This document shows, in pieces, positions 1-6,016 of a stretch of 8,077 bases of DNA. Below the pieces are notes generated by a model. It did no database searches. It was not told the origin of the DNA and saw only the letters and a list, made by a program, of their open reading frames with translations. Position 1 is the first letter of the stretch. Every line of letters starts with the position of its first letter. This DNA is from JAYVYM01 sp046593925 (GTDB taxonomy: Bacteria > Actinomycetota > Actinomycetes > Mycobacteriales > SCTD01), in NCBI GenBank assembly GCA_046593925.1, contig JBKJQN010000046.1:1-8077 (forward strand), written 5' to 3'. The position numbers and the translations under genes are program-made.

Positions 1-12
1 CGGACACGGTGT

Positions 13-30
13 GTCAGATCCTGCTCTGAC
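13..30 (-). terminator. Candidate hairpin after the gua-block acetyltransferase gene
   Basis: A perfect 6-bp stem (GTCAGA at 13-18, TCTGAC at 25-30) with a 6-base loop starts 7 bases after the stop codon of the acetyltransferase gene. A second overlapping hairpin is possible (GACAC 3-7 with GTGTC 11-15). No T-tract follows on the minus strand, so an intrinsic terminator is only a possibility, though U-less hairpins are often proposed as terminators in actinobacteria. The window ends too soon to see the next gene. Confidence 0.25.
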
Positions 31-37
31 CGCGGGC

Positions 38-571
38 TCAGGCCGGGGCGAGCAGGGCGGCGCTGTCGACGAGGCGCGGGCCCCACTGCTGCGGGGCCCG
101 CCCGGCCTCGGTCCAGCCGCGACGCAGGTAGAAGGCGTACGCCGGGCTCGTGGAGTCGACCTCGAGCACCGGCGCCAGCCCCCGCAGGCGGGCCTCGTTG
201 ACGGCCCGGAAGATCAACGCGGACCCGGCGCCGGCGACGGTCCGGTCGGTGAACAGCCGCGAGAGCACTGCGATCCCGGCGGCGTCGCGCCCGGTGGCCG
301 CGGTCCAGATCGCCAGGCACGGCTCGCCCGGCGGGTGCAGCCCGACGTGGCCCAGCACCCGCTCCGACTCCTCGGCCACCCAGCCACCGAGCTCGGGCCG
401 CGGGGCGACCCCGGGCTTCTCCGACGACGTCAGCCAGGCCGCGCTGACAGCCTCGCGGCGCACGGGGTACCCCTCCGCGAGGTGCACCCTCAGCAGCAGC
501 GGCACCAGCACGTCGAGGTCGGCCGCGACGCGCGCCCGGGTGAGCAGTCCGCTCGTCCCTCGCTCCGTCAC
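38..571 (-). CDS. GNAT-family N-acetyltransferase, coupled to guaA
   Basis: The predicted protein (about 177 residues) fits the GCN5-related N-acetyltransferase fold, which moves an acetyl group from acetyl-CoA to an amine. The acetyl-CoA pyrophosphate loop is seen as RTVAGAGSAL at residues 110-119, followed by the helix FRAVNEARLRG. The C-terminal AYAFYLRRGW at about 144-153 is the typical last strand and helix of the fold. The substrate cannot be told from sequence. The start is uncertain. GTG at 571 overlaps the guaA stop by four bases (GTGA), as do two other gene pairs in the window. GTG at 577 would add two residues. Neither has a clear Shine-Dalgarno, which suggests translation by coupling to guaA. 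It is probably the last gene of the block; a direct role in purine metabolism is not shown. Confidence 0.85.
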   Translation of the reverse strand: MTERGTSGLLTRARVAADLDVLVPLLLRVHLAEGYPVRREAVSAAWLTSSEKPGVAPRPELGGWVAEESERVLGHVGLHPPGEPCLAIWTAATGRDAAGIAVLSRLFTDRTVAGAGSALIFRAVNEARLRGLAPVLEVDSTSPAYAFYLRRGWTEAGRAPQQWGPRLVDSAALLAPA

Positions 572-2133
572 TCCCACTCGATGGTGCCCGGCGGCTTGGA
601 GGTGACGTCGAGCACGACCCTGTTCACCTCACGGACCTCGTTGGTGATCCGGGTGCTGATCCGCGCCAGCACGTCGTAGGGCAGCCGGGTCCAGTCCGCC
701 GTCATGGCGTCCTCCGAGGACACCGGGCGCAGCACGATCGGGTGACCGTAGGTGCGGCCGTCGCCCTGCACGCCCACGCTGCGGACGTCGGCGAGCAGCA
801 CCACCGGGCACTGCCAGATGTCGCGGTCCAGCCCGGCCGCGGAGAGCTCCTCGCGGGCGATCGCGTCGGCGTCGCGCAGCAGCTCGAGCCGCTCCCAGGT
901 CACCTCGCCGATGATCCGGATGCCCAGGCCCGGGCCGGGGAACGGCTGGCGCCAGACGATCGCCTCGGGCAGCCCGAGTTCGAGCCCGACCCTGCGCACC
1001 TCGTCCTTGAACAGCGTCCGGAGCGGCTCGACCAGCTCGAAGACCATGTCGTCGGGCAGCCCGCCGACGTTGTGGTGGCTCTTGATCGTCGAGGTGCCGG
1101 CGCCGCCGCCGGACTCCACGACATCGGGGTAGAGCGTGCCCTGCACCAGGAAATCGACACCACCCTCGGCCTCGAGCGCCCTGGCCTCGGCCTCGAACAC
1201 CCGGATGAACTCCCGGCCGATCGCCTTGCGTTTGGCCTCCGGGTCGGTGACGCCGGCCAGCGCCGCGAGAAACCGCTCGGCGACCGACGCGACCCGCAGC
1301 TGTACGCCGGTGGAGGCGACGAAGTCCCGCTCGACCTGCTCGGCCTCGCCCTTGCGCAGCAGCCCGTGGTCGACGAAGACGCAGGTGAGCTGGTCGCCGA
1401 CGGCCCGCTGCACCAGCGCCGCCGCCACCGCCGAGTCGACGCCGCCGGACAGCCCGCACACGACGCGCTTGCCACCGACCTGCGCGCGGATCCTCTCGAC
1501 CTGCTCCTCGACGACGCCCCTCGTGGTCCAGGTCGGCCGGCAGCCGGCAGCCTCGAGCAGGAAGCGCCTGAGCACGTCCTGGCCGTACGCGGTGTGCAGC
1601 ACCTCCGGGTGGAACTGCACGCCGTACAGCCCGCGCGCGCTGTCCTCGAAGCCCGCCACCGGGGTCGCGCCCGTCGTGGCGGTGACGGTGAAGCCGGGCG
1701 GCGCCTGCGCGACGGCGTCGCCGTGCGACATCCAGACCGACTGCTCGGTGGGCAGACCGCCGAACAGCACGCCCGGGTCCACGACCGCGAGCGCGGTGCG
1801 GCCGTACTCCGCGGTGCCGGTCCGAGCGACGGTGCCGCCGAGCGAGGCGGCCATCGCCTGGAAGCCGTAACAGATGCCGAAGGTCGCGATGCCGGTGTCG
1901 AACAGCCCGGGCGCGACCTGCGGGGCGCCGGCCGCGTACACGCTGGAGGGGCCGCCGGACAGGATGACGGCCTTCGGCGCCCGGGCCCGGATCTCGTCCG
2001 CGGTGATCGTGTGCGGCACGATCTCGCTGTAGACGTCACACTCGCGCACCCGCCGGGCGATCAGCTGGGCGTACTGCGCCCCGAAGTCGACGACCAGGAC
2101 GGTGTCGGCGGCTGCCGGCACGTGGGCGCTCAC
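568..2133 (-). CDS. guaA: GMP synthase (glutamine-hydrolysing)
   Basis: This cytosolic enzyme aminates XMP to GMP using glutamine and ATP, the last step of de novo GMP synthesis. The 521-residue length is normal. The N-terminal class I glutamine amidotransferase domain (about 10-195) has the nucleophile Cys88 in GICYGFQ and the His175/Glu177 pair in GVQFHPEV, a complete catalytic triad. The ATP-pyrophosphatase domain follows, with the P-loop GLSGGVDS at 227-234. The C-terminal dimerisation and substrate-binding domain ends in the typical PPGTIEWE. The start is GTG at 2133; no strong Shine-Dalgarno precedes it. The DUF427 gene stops 19 bases upstream, so the two are probably co-transcribed. 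The 3' end overlaps the acetyltransferase gene. Nothing is missing or truncated. Confidence 0.98.
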   Translation of the reverse strand: MSAHVPAAADTVLVVDFGAQYAQLIARRVRECDVYSEIVPHTITADEIRARAPKAVILSGGPSSVYAAGAPQVAPGLFDTGIATFGICYGFQAMAASLGGTVARTGTAEYGRTALAVVDPGVLFGGLPTEQSVWMSHGDAVAQAPPGFTVTATTGATPVAGFEDSARGLYGVQFHPEVLHTAYGQDVLRRFLLEAAGCRPTWTTRGVVEEQVERIRAQVGGKRVVCGLSGGVDSAVAAALVQRAVGDQLTCVFVDHGLLRKGEAEQVERDFVASTGVQLRVASVAERFLAALAGVTDPEAKRKAIGREFIRVFEAEARALEAEGGVDFLVQGTLYPDVVESGGGAGTSTIKSHHNVGGLPDDMVFELVEPLRTLFKDEVRRVGLELGLPEAIVWRQPFPGPGLGIRIIGEVTWERLELLRDADAIAREELSAAGLDRDIWQCPVVLLADVRSVGVQGDGRTYGHPIVLRPVSSEDAMTADWTRLPYDVLARISTRITNEVREVNRVVLDVTSKPPGTIEWE

Positions 2134-2152
2134 CGGGCCAGGCTAGCGAGCG

Positions 2153-2434
2153 TCACGCGCTGACCTGGATGCCCTTCCAGAACGCCACGCGGTCCTTGAG
2201 CTGCTTCGCGGCGTCCTTGGGCTCCGGGTAGAACCAGGCCGCATCGGGATTGACCTCCCCGTCGACCTCGACGGACAGGTAGGACGCGGTGCCCTTCCAG
2301 GGGCAGACCGACGTCGTGTCGGACGCGCGGAGGGCGGCGGACACCGCCGCGCGCGGGAAGTAGTGGTTGCCCTCCACCACGACGGTGTCGTCGGAGGACG
2401 CGATCACGGTGCCGTTCCAGGATGCAGTGGTCAT
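2153..2434 (-). CDS. DUF427 domain protein
   Basis: This 93-residue protein matches the DUF427 family along its whole length. Seen here are the N-terminal WNGTVIA strand, the HYFP segment (24-27), the signature CPWKGTASY (44-52) and AWFYPEPK (66-73). The family is a small, soluble beta-rich fold whose biochemical role is not settled; I assign none. ATG at 2434 is preceded by AGGA, but only one base separates them, which is closer than usual. It lies between guaB3 (157 bases upstream) and guaA (19 bases downstream) on the same strand, so it is probably transcribed with guaA. A longer overlapping frame starting near 2582 shows no family features in its upstream part and was not preferred. Confidence 0.88.
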   Translation of the reverse strand: MTTASWNGTVIASSDDTVVVEGNHYFPRAAVSAALRASDTTSVCPWKGTASYLSVEVDGEVNPDAAWFYPEPKDAAKQLKDRVAFWKGIQVSA

Positions 2435-2452
2435 GTCCTGTGCAACTCACCG

Positions 2453-2464
2453 CACCGGCCGGTG
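2453..2464. promoter_or_regulatory. Perfect 12-bp palindrome before the DUF427 gene
   Basis: CACCGGCCGGTG is a perfect 12-bp palindrome ending 18 bases before the DUF427 start codon, within the leader of the DUF427-guaA unit. Its symmetry and place would suit a repressor site or a short RNA hairpin. GC-rich palindromes are common by chance in such genomes, so the call is weak. Confidence 0.25.
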
Positions 2465-2501
2465 ATGCCCGGCGTCCTCGTCGGCGCCACCCATCGATGC
2501 G

Positions 2502-2577
2502 CCTCCCCTTCAGCAGTGCGCTCCGGGAGCCTTTGAGAGCGACGTCTCGCAGGGGAAGTGCACCCTCGAAGGGGAGG
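2502..2577 (-). repeat. 10-bp inverted repeat in the guaB3-DUF427 spacer; possible structured RNA
   Basis: CCTCCCCTTC at 2502-2511 is the exact reverse complement of GAAGGGGAGG at 2568-2577. The 56 bases between hold further small complementary pairs: TGCG 2517-2520 with CGCA 2548-2551, GCTC 2520-2523 with GAGC 2527-2530, and GAGA with TCTC around 2535-2548. In the minus-strand transcript this could fold into a branched structure between guaB3 and the DUF427-guaA genes. There is no U-tract. It could be a terminator, an attenuator or a processing site. I do not recognise a known RNA family. Confidence 0.4.
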
Positions 2578-2591
2578 GACAACCGCGGGCG

Positions 2592-3758
2592 TCAGCGGGC
2601 CACGCCGACGGACTGGCCGCGCTGGAGGTCCTTGCCCTCGGTACGGATAGCCGGCGCGACCATCACCTCCACCCGCTGGAACTCCTTGATCGAGGAGTAG
2701 CCGGTCAGCGCCATCGTGCGGCGCAGGGCCCCGAACAGGTTGGTGGTGCCGTCGTCGGTGAGCGCCGGGCCGAGCAGCACCTGCTCGAGGCTGCCGACCT
2801 GCTCGACGCGCACCCGGGTACCGCGCGGCACCTCCGGGTGGTGGCTGCCGTGCCCCCAGTGCCAGCCCCGGCCGGGGGCCTCGTGGGCGCGGGCCAGCGC
2901 GCTGCCCATCATCACCGCGTCAGCGCCGCACGCGATCGCCTTCGCGATGTCACCGCCGGTACGCATGCCACCGTCGGCGATGACGTGCACGTACCGCCCG
3001 CCGGACTCGTCGAGGTAGTCGCGGCGCGCCCCTGCGGCGTCCGAGATGGAGGTCGCCATCGGCACCCCGATCCCGAGCACCGCGCGGGTGGTGTTGGCCT
3101 GGCCCGGCCCGACGCCGACCATGATCCCGGCCGCGCCGGTACGCATCAGGTGCAGCGCTGTCTGGTACGTCGCGCAGCCGCCGACCAGCACCGGCACGTC
3201 CAGGTCGGCGATGAACCGCTTGAGGTTGAGCGGCTCGTGGCGGCTCGACACGTGTTCGGCCGACACGACGGTGCCCTGGATGACGAACAGGTCGACGCCC
3301 GCGTCGAGCACCGTCTGGGCGAACTGAACGGTGCGCTGCGGGGTCAGCGAGGCCGCCACCGTCACGCCTGCGTCGCGGATCTGCTTGACCCGCGCGGTGA
3401 TCAGGTCGGCCTTCACCGGCTCGGCGTACAGCTCGCGCATCCGCGCCAGCGCCCCGCCGGCCGGCAGCTCGGCGATCTCCTCCAGCAGCGGCTCGGGGTC
3501 GTCGTACCGCGTCCACAGCCCCTCGAGGTCGAGCACCCCCAGCCCGCCGAGCTGGCCGACCGCGACGCAGGTCGCGGGCGACATCACGCCGTCCATCGCG
3601 CTGGCAACCATCGGCAGCTCGAACCGGTAGGCGTCGATGTCCCAGGCGATCGACACGTCCTCCGGGTCGCGGGTGCGCCGCGAGGGCACGATCGCGATGT
3701 CGTCGAAGCCGTACGCCCGGCGGCCGCTCTTGCCGATCCCGATCTCCACGTCGGTCAC
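2592..3758 (-). CDS. guaB3: GuaB3 family IMP dehydrogenase-related protein
   Basis: This 388-residue TIM-barrel protein belongs to the IMP dehydrogenase/GMP reductase superfamily but lacks the CBS pair, as is normal for GuaB3. Seen are the N-terminal IVPSRRTR, the phosphate-binding region with ADGGMRTGGDIAKAIACGAD (261-280), and the C-terminal LFGALRRTMALTGYSSIKEFQ. The active-site loop reads GVGPGQANTTR at 215-225, so Asn222 sits where IMP dehydrogenase has its catalytic Cys. From memory, actinobacterial GuaB3 proteins often lack this Cys, while a cyanobacterial GuaB3 was reported to reduce GMP to IMP. The activity here is open. The GTG start at 3758 overlaps the guaB stop (GTGA), so translation is coupled. 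Confidence 0.93.
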   Translation of the reverse strand: MTDVEIGIGKSGRRAYGFDDIAIVPSRRTRDPEDVSIAWDIDAYRFELPMVASAMDGVMSPATCVAVGQLGGLGVLDLEGLWTRYDDPEPLLEEIAELPAGGALARMRELYAEPVKADLITARVKQIRDAGVTVAASLTPQRTVQFAQTVLDAGVDLFVIQGTVVSAEHVSSRHEPLNLKRFIADLDVPVLVGGCATYQTALHLMRTGAAGIMVGVGPGQANTTRAVLGIGVPMATSISDAAGARRDYLDESGGRYVHVIADGGMRTGGDIAKAIACGADAVMMGSALARAHEAPGRGWHWGHGSHHPEVPRGTRVRVEQVGSLEQVLLGPALTDDGTTNLFGALRRTMALTGYSSIKEFQRVEVMVAPAIRTEGKDLQRGQSVGVAR

Positions 3759-5263
3759 GGCCGCCCCGAGCTGTAGTTGGGGGCTTCGACCGTCATCTGT
3801 ACGTCGTGCGGGTGGCTCTCCTTGAGCCCGGCGGCCGTGATGCGGACGAACCGGCCACGCTCCTGCAGCTCCGGGACGGTGTGTGCGCCGACGTAGAACA
3901 TCGACTGACGGAGCCCGCCGACGAGCTGGTGGGCGACGGCGGCGAGCGGCCCGCGGTAGGGCACCTGACCCTCGATGCCCTCCGGCACGATCTGGTCGTC
4001 GGAGAGCACATCGGACTGGAAGTAGCGGTCTTTGGAGTACGACCCCTTCCCGCGCGAGGCCATCGCGGCCAGCGAGCCCATCCCCCGGTAGCTCTTGAAC
4101 TGCTTACCGTTGACGAAGACCAGGTCGCCCGGGCTCTCGTCGCAGCCGGCCAGCAGCGAGCCGATCATCACCGTGTCGGCGCCGGCAACGAGGGCTTTCG
4201 CGATGTCACCGGAGTACTGCAGGCCGCCGTCGCCGACCACCGGCACCCCGGCCGGGCGGCAGGCCTGCGCCGCCTCGTGGATCGCGGTGACCTGCGGCAC
4301 CCCGACGCCCGCGACCACCCTGGTGGTGCAGATCGAGCCCGGCCCGACACCGACCTTGACGCCGTCGGCCCCCGCGTCGACGAGCGCCTGCGCGCCGGCC
4401 CGGGTGGCCACGTTGCCGCCGAGCACCTGCACGTGGCGGGTCGCCGGGTCGCTCTTGAGCCGGCGGATGATGTCCAGCATCAGCCGGGCGTGGCCGTTCG
4501 CGACGTCGGGCACCAGCACGTCCACCCCGGCCTCGACCAGCGTCACCGCGCGTTCCCACGCGTCGCCGAAGTAGCCGATCGCGGCGGCGACGAGCAGCCG
4601 GCCGTGGTCGTCCTTCGAGGCGTACGGGAACTGCTCCGAGCGGACGAAGTCCTTCACCGTGATCAGCCCGGCGAGCCTGCCCTGCGGGTCGACGATCGGC
4701 AGTCGCTCTCGCTTGTGCCGCCGCAGGATCGTCGTCGCGTCCGCGTTCGAGATGCCGACCGGCGCGGTGATCAGCGGGGTCGGCGTCATCACGTCGGCGA
4801 CCAGCGTGCCGGCCCACTGCGCGAGGGGCACGAACCGCAGGTCGCGGTTGGTGATGATCCCGAGCAGCACGAGGTCCTCGTCGACGACCGGCAGCCCGGA
4901 CACCCGGTAGCGGCCGCAGAGCTCGTCCAGGTCCTCGAGAGTCGCCTTCGGGCCGATGGTGACCGGGTTCGAGATCATGCCGGTCTGTGTTCGTTTGACC
5001 AGATCGACCTGGTACGCCTGGTCGGCCACCGAGAGGTTCCGGTGCAGGACGCCGATACCGCCCTGGCGGGCCATCGCAATGGCCATCCGCGACTCGGTGA
5101 CGGTGTCCATCGCGCTGGACACCAGCGGCAGTCGCAGCGAGATGCCCCGGGTCAGCCGGCTCGTGGTGTCGACCTCGCTGGGAATGACGTCGGTCTCGCC
5201 CGGCAGCAGCAGCACGTCGTCGTAGGTGAGCCCGAGCGGAAGGAGAGCGTCGAGGGCGGTCAT
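3755..5263 (-). CDS. guaB: IMP dehydrogenase
   Basis: The enzyme oxidises IMP to XMP with NAD, the committed and rate-limiting step toward GMP. From ATG at 5263 the protein has 502 residues, the usual size. The TIM barrel starts with LTYDDVLLLPG and has SSAMDTVTE (49-57). Two CBS domains, the nucleotide-sensing regulatory module, span about 100-210. The active-site loop GVGPGSICTTR carries catalytic Cys312. VVGDGGLQYSGD (342-353), the YRGMGSLAAM segment (392-401) and RYF (413-415) complete the catalytic set. ATG at 5263 is preferred over the in-frame GTG at 5293 because GGAAGG lies four bases before it, known homologues start close to LGLTYDDV, and a candidate -10 box would place transcription start near 5290. 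It is the first gene of the block. Confidence 0.98.
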   Translation of the reverse strand: MTALDALLPLGLTYDDVLLLPGETDVIPSEVDTTSRLTRGISLRLPLVSSAMDTVTESRMAIAMARQGGIGVLHRNLSVADQAYQVDLVKRTQTGMISNPVTIGPKATLEDLDELCGRYRVSGLPVVDEDLVLLGIITNRDLRFVPLAQWAGTLVADVMTPTPLITAPVGISNADATTILRRHKRERLPIVDPQGRLAGLITVKDFVRSEQFPYASKDDHGRLLVAAAIGYFGDAWERAVTLVEAGVDVLVPDVANGHARLMLDIIRRLKSDPATRHVQVLGGNVATRAGAQALVDAGADGVKVGVGPGSICTTRVVAGVGVPQVTAIHEAAQACRPAGVPVVGDGGLQYSGDIAKALVAGADTVMIGSLLAGCDESPGDLVFVNGKQFKSYRGMGSLAAMASRGKGSYSKDRYFQSDVLSDDQIVPEGIEGQVPYRGPLAAVAHQLVGGLRQSMFYVGAHTVPELQERGRFVRITAAGLKESHPHDVQMTVEAPNYSSGRP

Positions 5264-5296
5264 GGCGCCTTCCCATGCGGCAGCGGGGTGCACCCG

Positions 5297-5302
5297 AGTC
5301 TA
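5297..5302 (-). promoter_or_regulatory. Candidate guaB promoter -10 box
   Basis: On the minus strand this reads TAGACT, a good match to the actinobacterial TAnnnT -10 pattern. It lies 33 bases before the preferred guaB ATG, implying a leader of about 27 bases. No convincing -35 box is seen at the usual distance; the region upstream is taken up by a GC-rich inverted repeat. Confidence 0.35.
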
Positions 5303-5308
5303 GGTCGC

Positions 5309-5336
5309 GCCGCTGCGCTGCCGGCGCAACAGCGGC
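5309..5336 (-). terminator. GC-rich inverted repeat between the lipoprotein gene and guaB
   Basis: GCCGCTG at 5309-5315 pairs exactly with CAGCGGC at 5330-5336, and inner GCGC pairs (5315-5318 with 5324-5327) could partly extend the fold. It starts 6 bases after the lipoprotein stop codon and sits upstream of the candidate guaB -10 box, where a terminator separating the two units would be expected. It lacks a U-tract, so termination is inferred only from position and structure. Confidence 0.35.
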
Positions 5337-5342
5337 CGCCGG

Positions 5343-5861
5343 TCAGCTCACCGTCAGGGTGATCTTCTGCATGACGATGTCCGAGCCGGACTTCACGGGC
5401 AGGTCCGCGCCGGGCACCTTCGGGAACTCGTACGTCCCGATGGCGTGGTCGTCGACGTGCAGCATCGGCCAGTACGCACCCGTAGCGACCTTCTTGTCGA
5501 GCGTGACCTTGACGTTCGGCGTGTCGCCCTTCTTCACCTGCACCTGGCCGACGACCGGTCCGGGCTTGCCGCCGAGGTCCATGTGTACGGCGATCCAGCC
5601 GCCGTCGACGCCCCTCAGGTCGACGTTGGCGACGGTCAGGGTGGTGCCGTCGCCGGTCTGGTCCACCGCCGACAGCGTGCCGGTGGCCATCGCGGTGCCC
5701 GTACCGGCGGAGCTGCTGGCCGACGCGCTGGTCGTCGAGCTGCTGGGCGTCGGGGTAGCTGTATTGCTGCTGCCGCACGCGGCGAGGCCGAGCAGCAGCA
5801 CGGCGGCGCCGGCCGTCACGGCAGCGGTGCGGGACGAACGACGTACGGAGAGGGCGGTCAT
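5343..5861 (-). CDS. DUF7282-type secreted lipoprotein, predicted sigma-factor target
   Basis: This 172-residue protein has a lipoprotein signal: Arg at 7, 8 and 11, a hydrophobic core at 13-25, and a lipobox LAAC with the acylated Cys at 29. A Ser/Thr/Ala-rich linker (about 31-60) then leads to one beta-rich domain (about 61-172). The strings GGWIAVHMD, GGKPGPVVGQ, NVKVTLD, YWPMLHVDDHAIGTYEFP and a short final strand match my recollection of DUF7282, a family of unknown function found in archaea and actinobacteria. It should sit on the outer face of the cytoplasmic membrane. ATG at 5861 follows AGGAG with six bases between. It is divergent from the sigma factor gene and carries the same promoter motif. 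The His93, Met94, Met133, His135 and His139 cluster might bind metal, but this is speculation. Confidence 0.85.
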   Translation of the reverse strand: MTALSVRRSSRTAAVTAGAAVLLLGLAACGSSNTATPTPSSSTTSASASSSAGTGTAMATGTLSAVDQTGDGTTLTVANVDLRGVDGGWIAVHMDLGGKPGPVVGQVQVKKGDTPNVKVTLDKKVATGAYWPMLHVDDHAIGTYEFPKVPGADLPVKSGSDIVMQKITLTVS

Positions 5862-5914
5862 GCGGGGCTCCTGGCTCTGGATCAGTGGCTTCCGGTGACT
5901 GACTGGTGCCCGGT

Positions 5915-5942
5915 GTCACGGACGCCGGGCCGGACCGGTTCA
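5915..5942 (-). promoter_or_regulatory. Predicted ECF-sigma promoter of the lipoprotein gene
   Basis: On the minus strand a -35 TGAACC (5942-5937) is followed by exactly 16 bases and a -10 CGTGAC (5920-5915). GAAC at -35 with CGT at -10 is the typical ECF pattern and resembles the TGAACC/CGT promoter I recall for Mycobacterium tuberculosis SigL. The leader to ATG 5861 would be about 45 bases. The facing promoter has the same boxes and spacing. Confidence 0.7.
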
Positions 5943-5954
5943 CCTGCGGAGCGG

Positions 5955-5982
5955 TGAACCTGCACCGGCAACGGTGCGTGCT
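5955..5982 (+). promoter_or_regulatory. Predicted autoregulatory ECF-sigma promoter of the sigma/anti-sigma operon
   Basis: A -35 TGAACC (5955-5960), a 16-base spacer and a -10 CGTGCT (5977-5982) lie upstream of the sigma factor gene, implying a leader of about 28 bases before GTG 6017. The -35 boxes of this and the divergent promoter form the inverted repeat GGTTCACC-N8-GGTGAACC (5937-5960). ECF sigma factors commonly autoregulate, so this is the expected recognition motif of the gene it precedes. Confidence 0.72.
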
Positions 5983-6016
5983 GGACAGTGAGACCCGCCG
6001 CGCCGAGGAGGCCACC

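Noticed and set aside
742..2163. Long open frame on the plus strand opposite guaA
   Set aside because: It is a mirror of the guaA coding frame in GC-rich DNA; its translation is rich in Arg, Asp, His and Gly with no family motif, while the minus strand encodes a complete GMP synthase.
2130..2582. 150-codon minus-strand frame covering the DUF427 gene and the spacer
   Set aside because: It is offset from the DUF427 frame, Arg/Gly-rich where they overlap, and has no recognised motif.
3212..3217. Another TGAACC sequence, inside guaB3
   Set aside because: It lies within coding sequence, antisense to the gene, with no gene start downstream; it is expected by chance.
3755..5263. VPDVANGHAR in guaB resembles the DVANG motif of GMP reductases
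   Set aside because: DTANGHAR-like forms are, as I recall, usual in actinobacterial IMP dehydrogenases, and the CBS domains, Cys312 loop and RYF segment all fit IMP dehydrogenase.
3806..5362. 518-codon plus-strand open frame opposite guaB
   Set aside because: Same GC-rich antisense effect; no recognisable domain, and guaB on the other strand is complete.
5250..5861. guaB and the lipoprotein gene both begin with the same 12 bases, ATGACCGCCCTC
   Set aside because: The match ends there and the proteins are unrelated; common start-proximal codons in GC-rich genes explain it.
5937..5960. Inverted repeat GGTTCACC-N8-GGTGAACC read as a repressor operator
   Set aside because: Each arm has a correctly spaced CGTG -10 box pointing at a gene, so paired ECF -35 boxes explain it better; a repressor site is not excluded, but no regulator gene is nearby.
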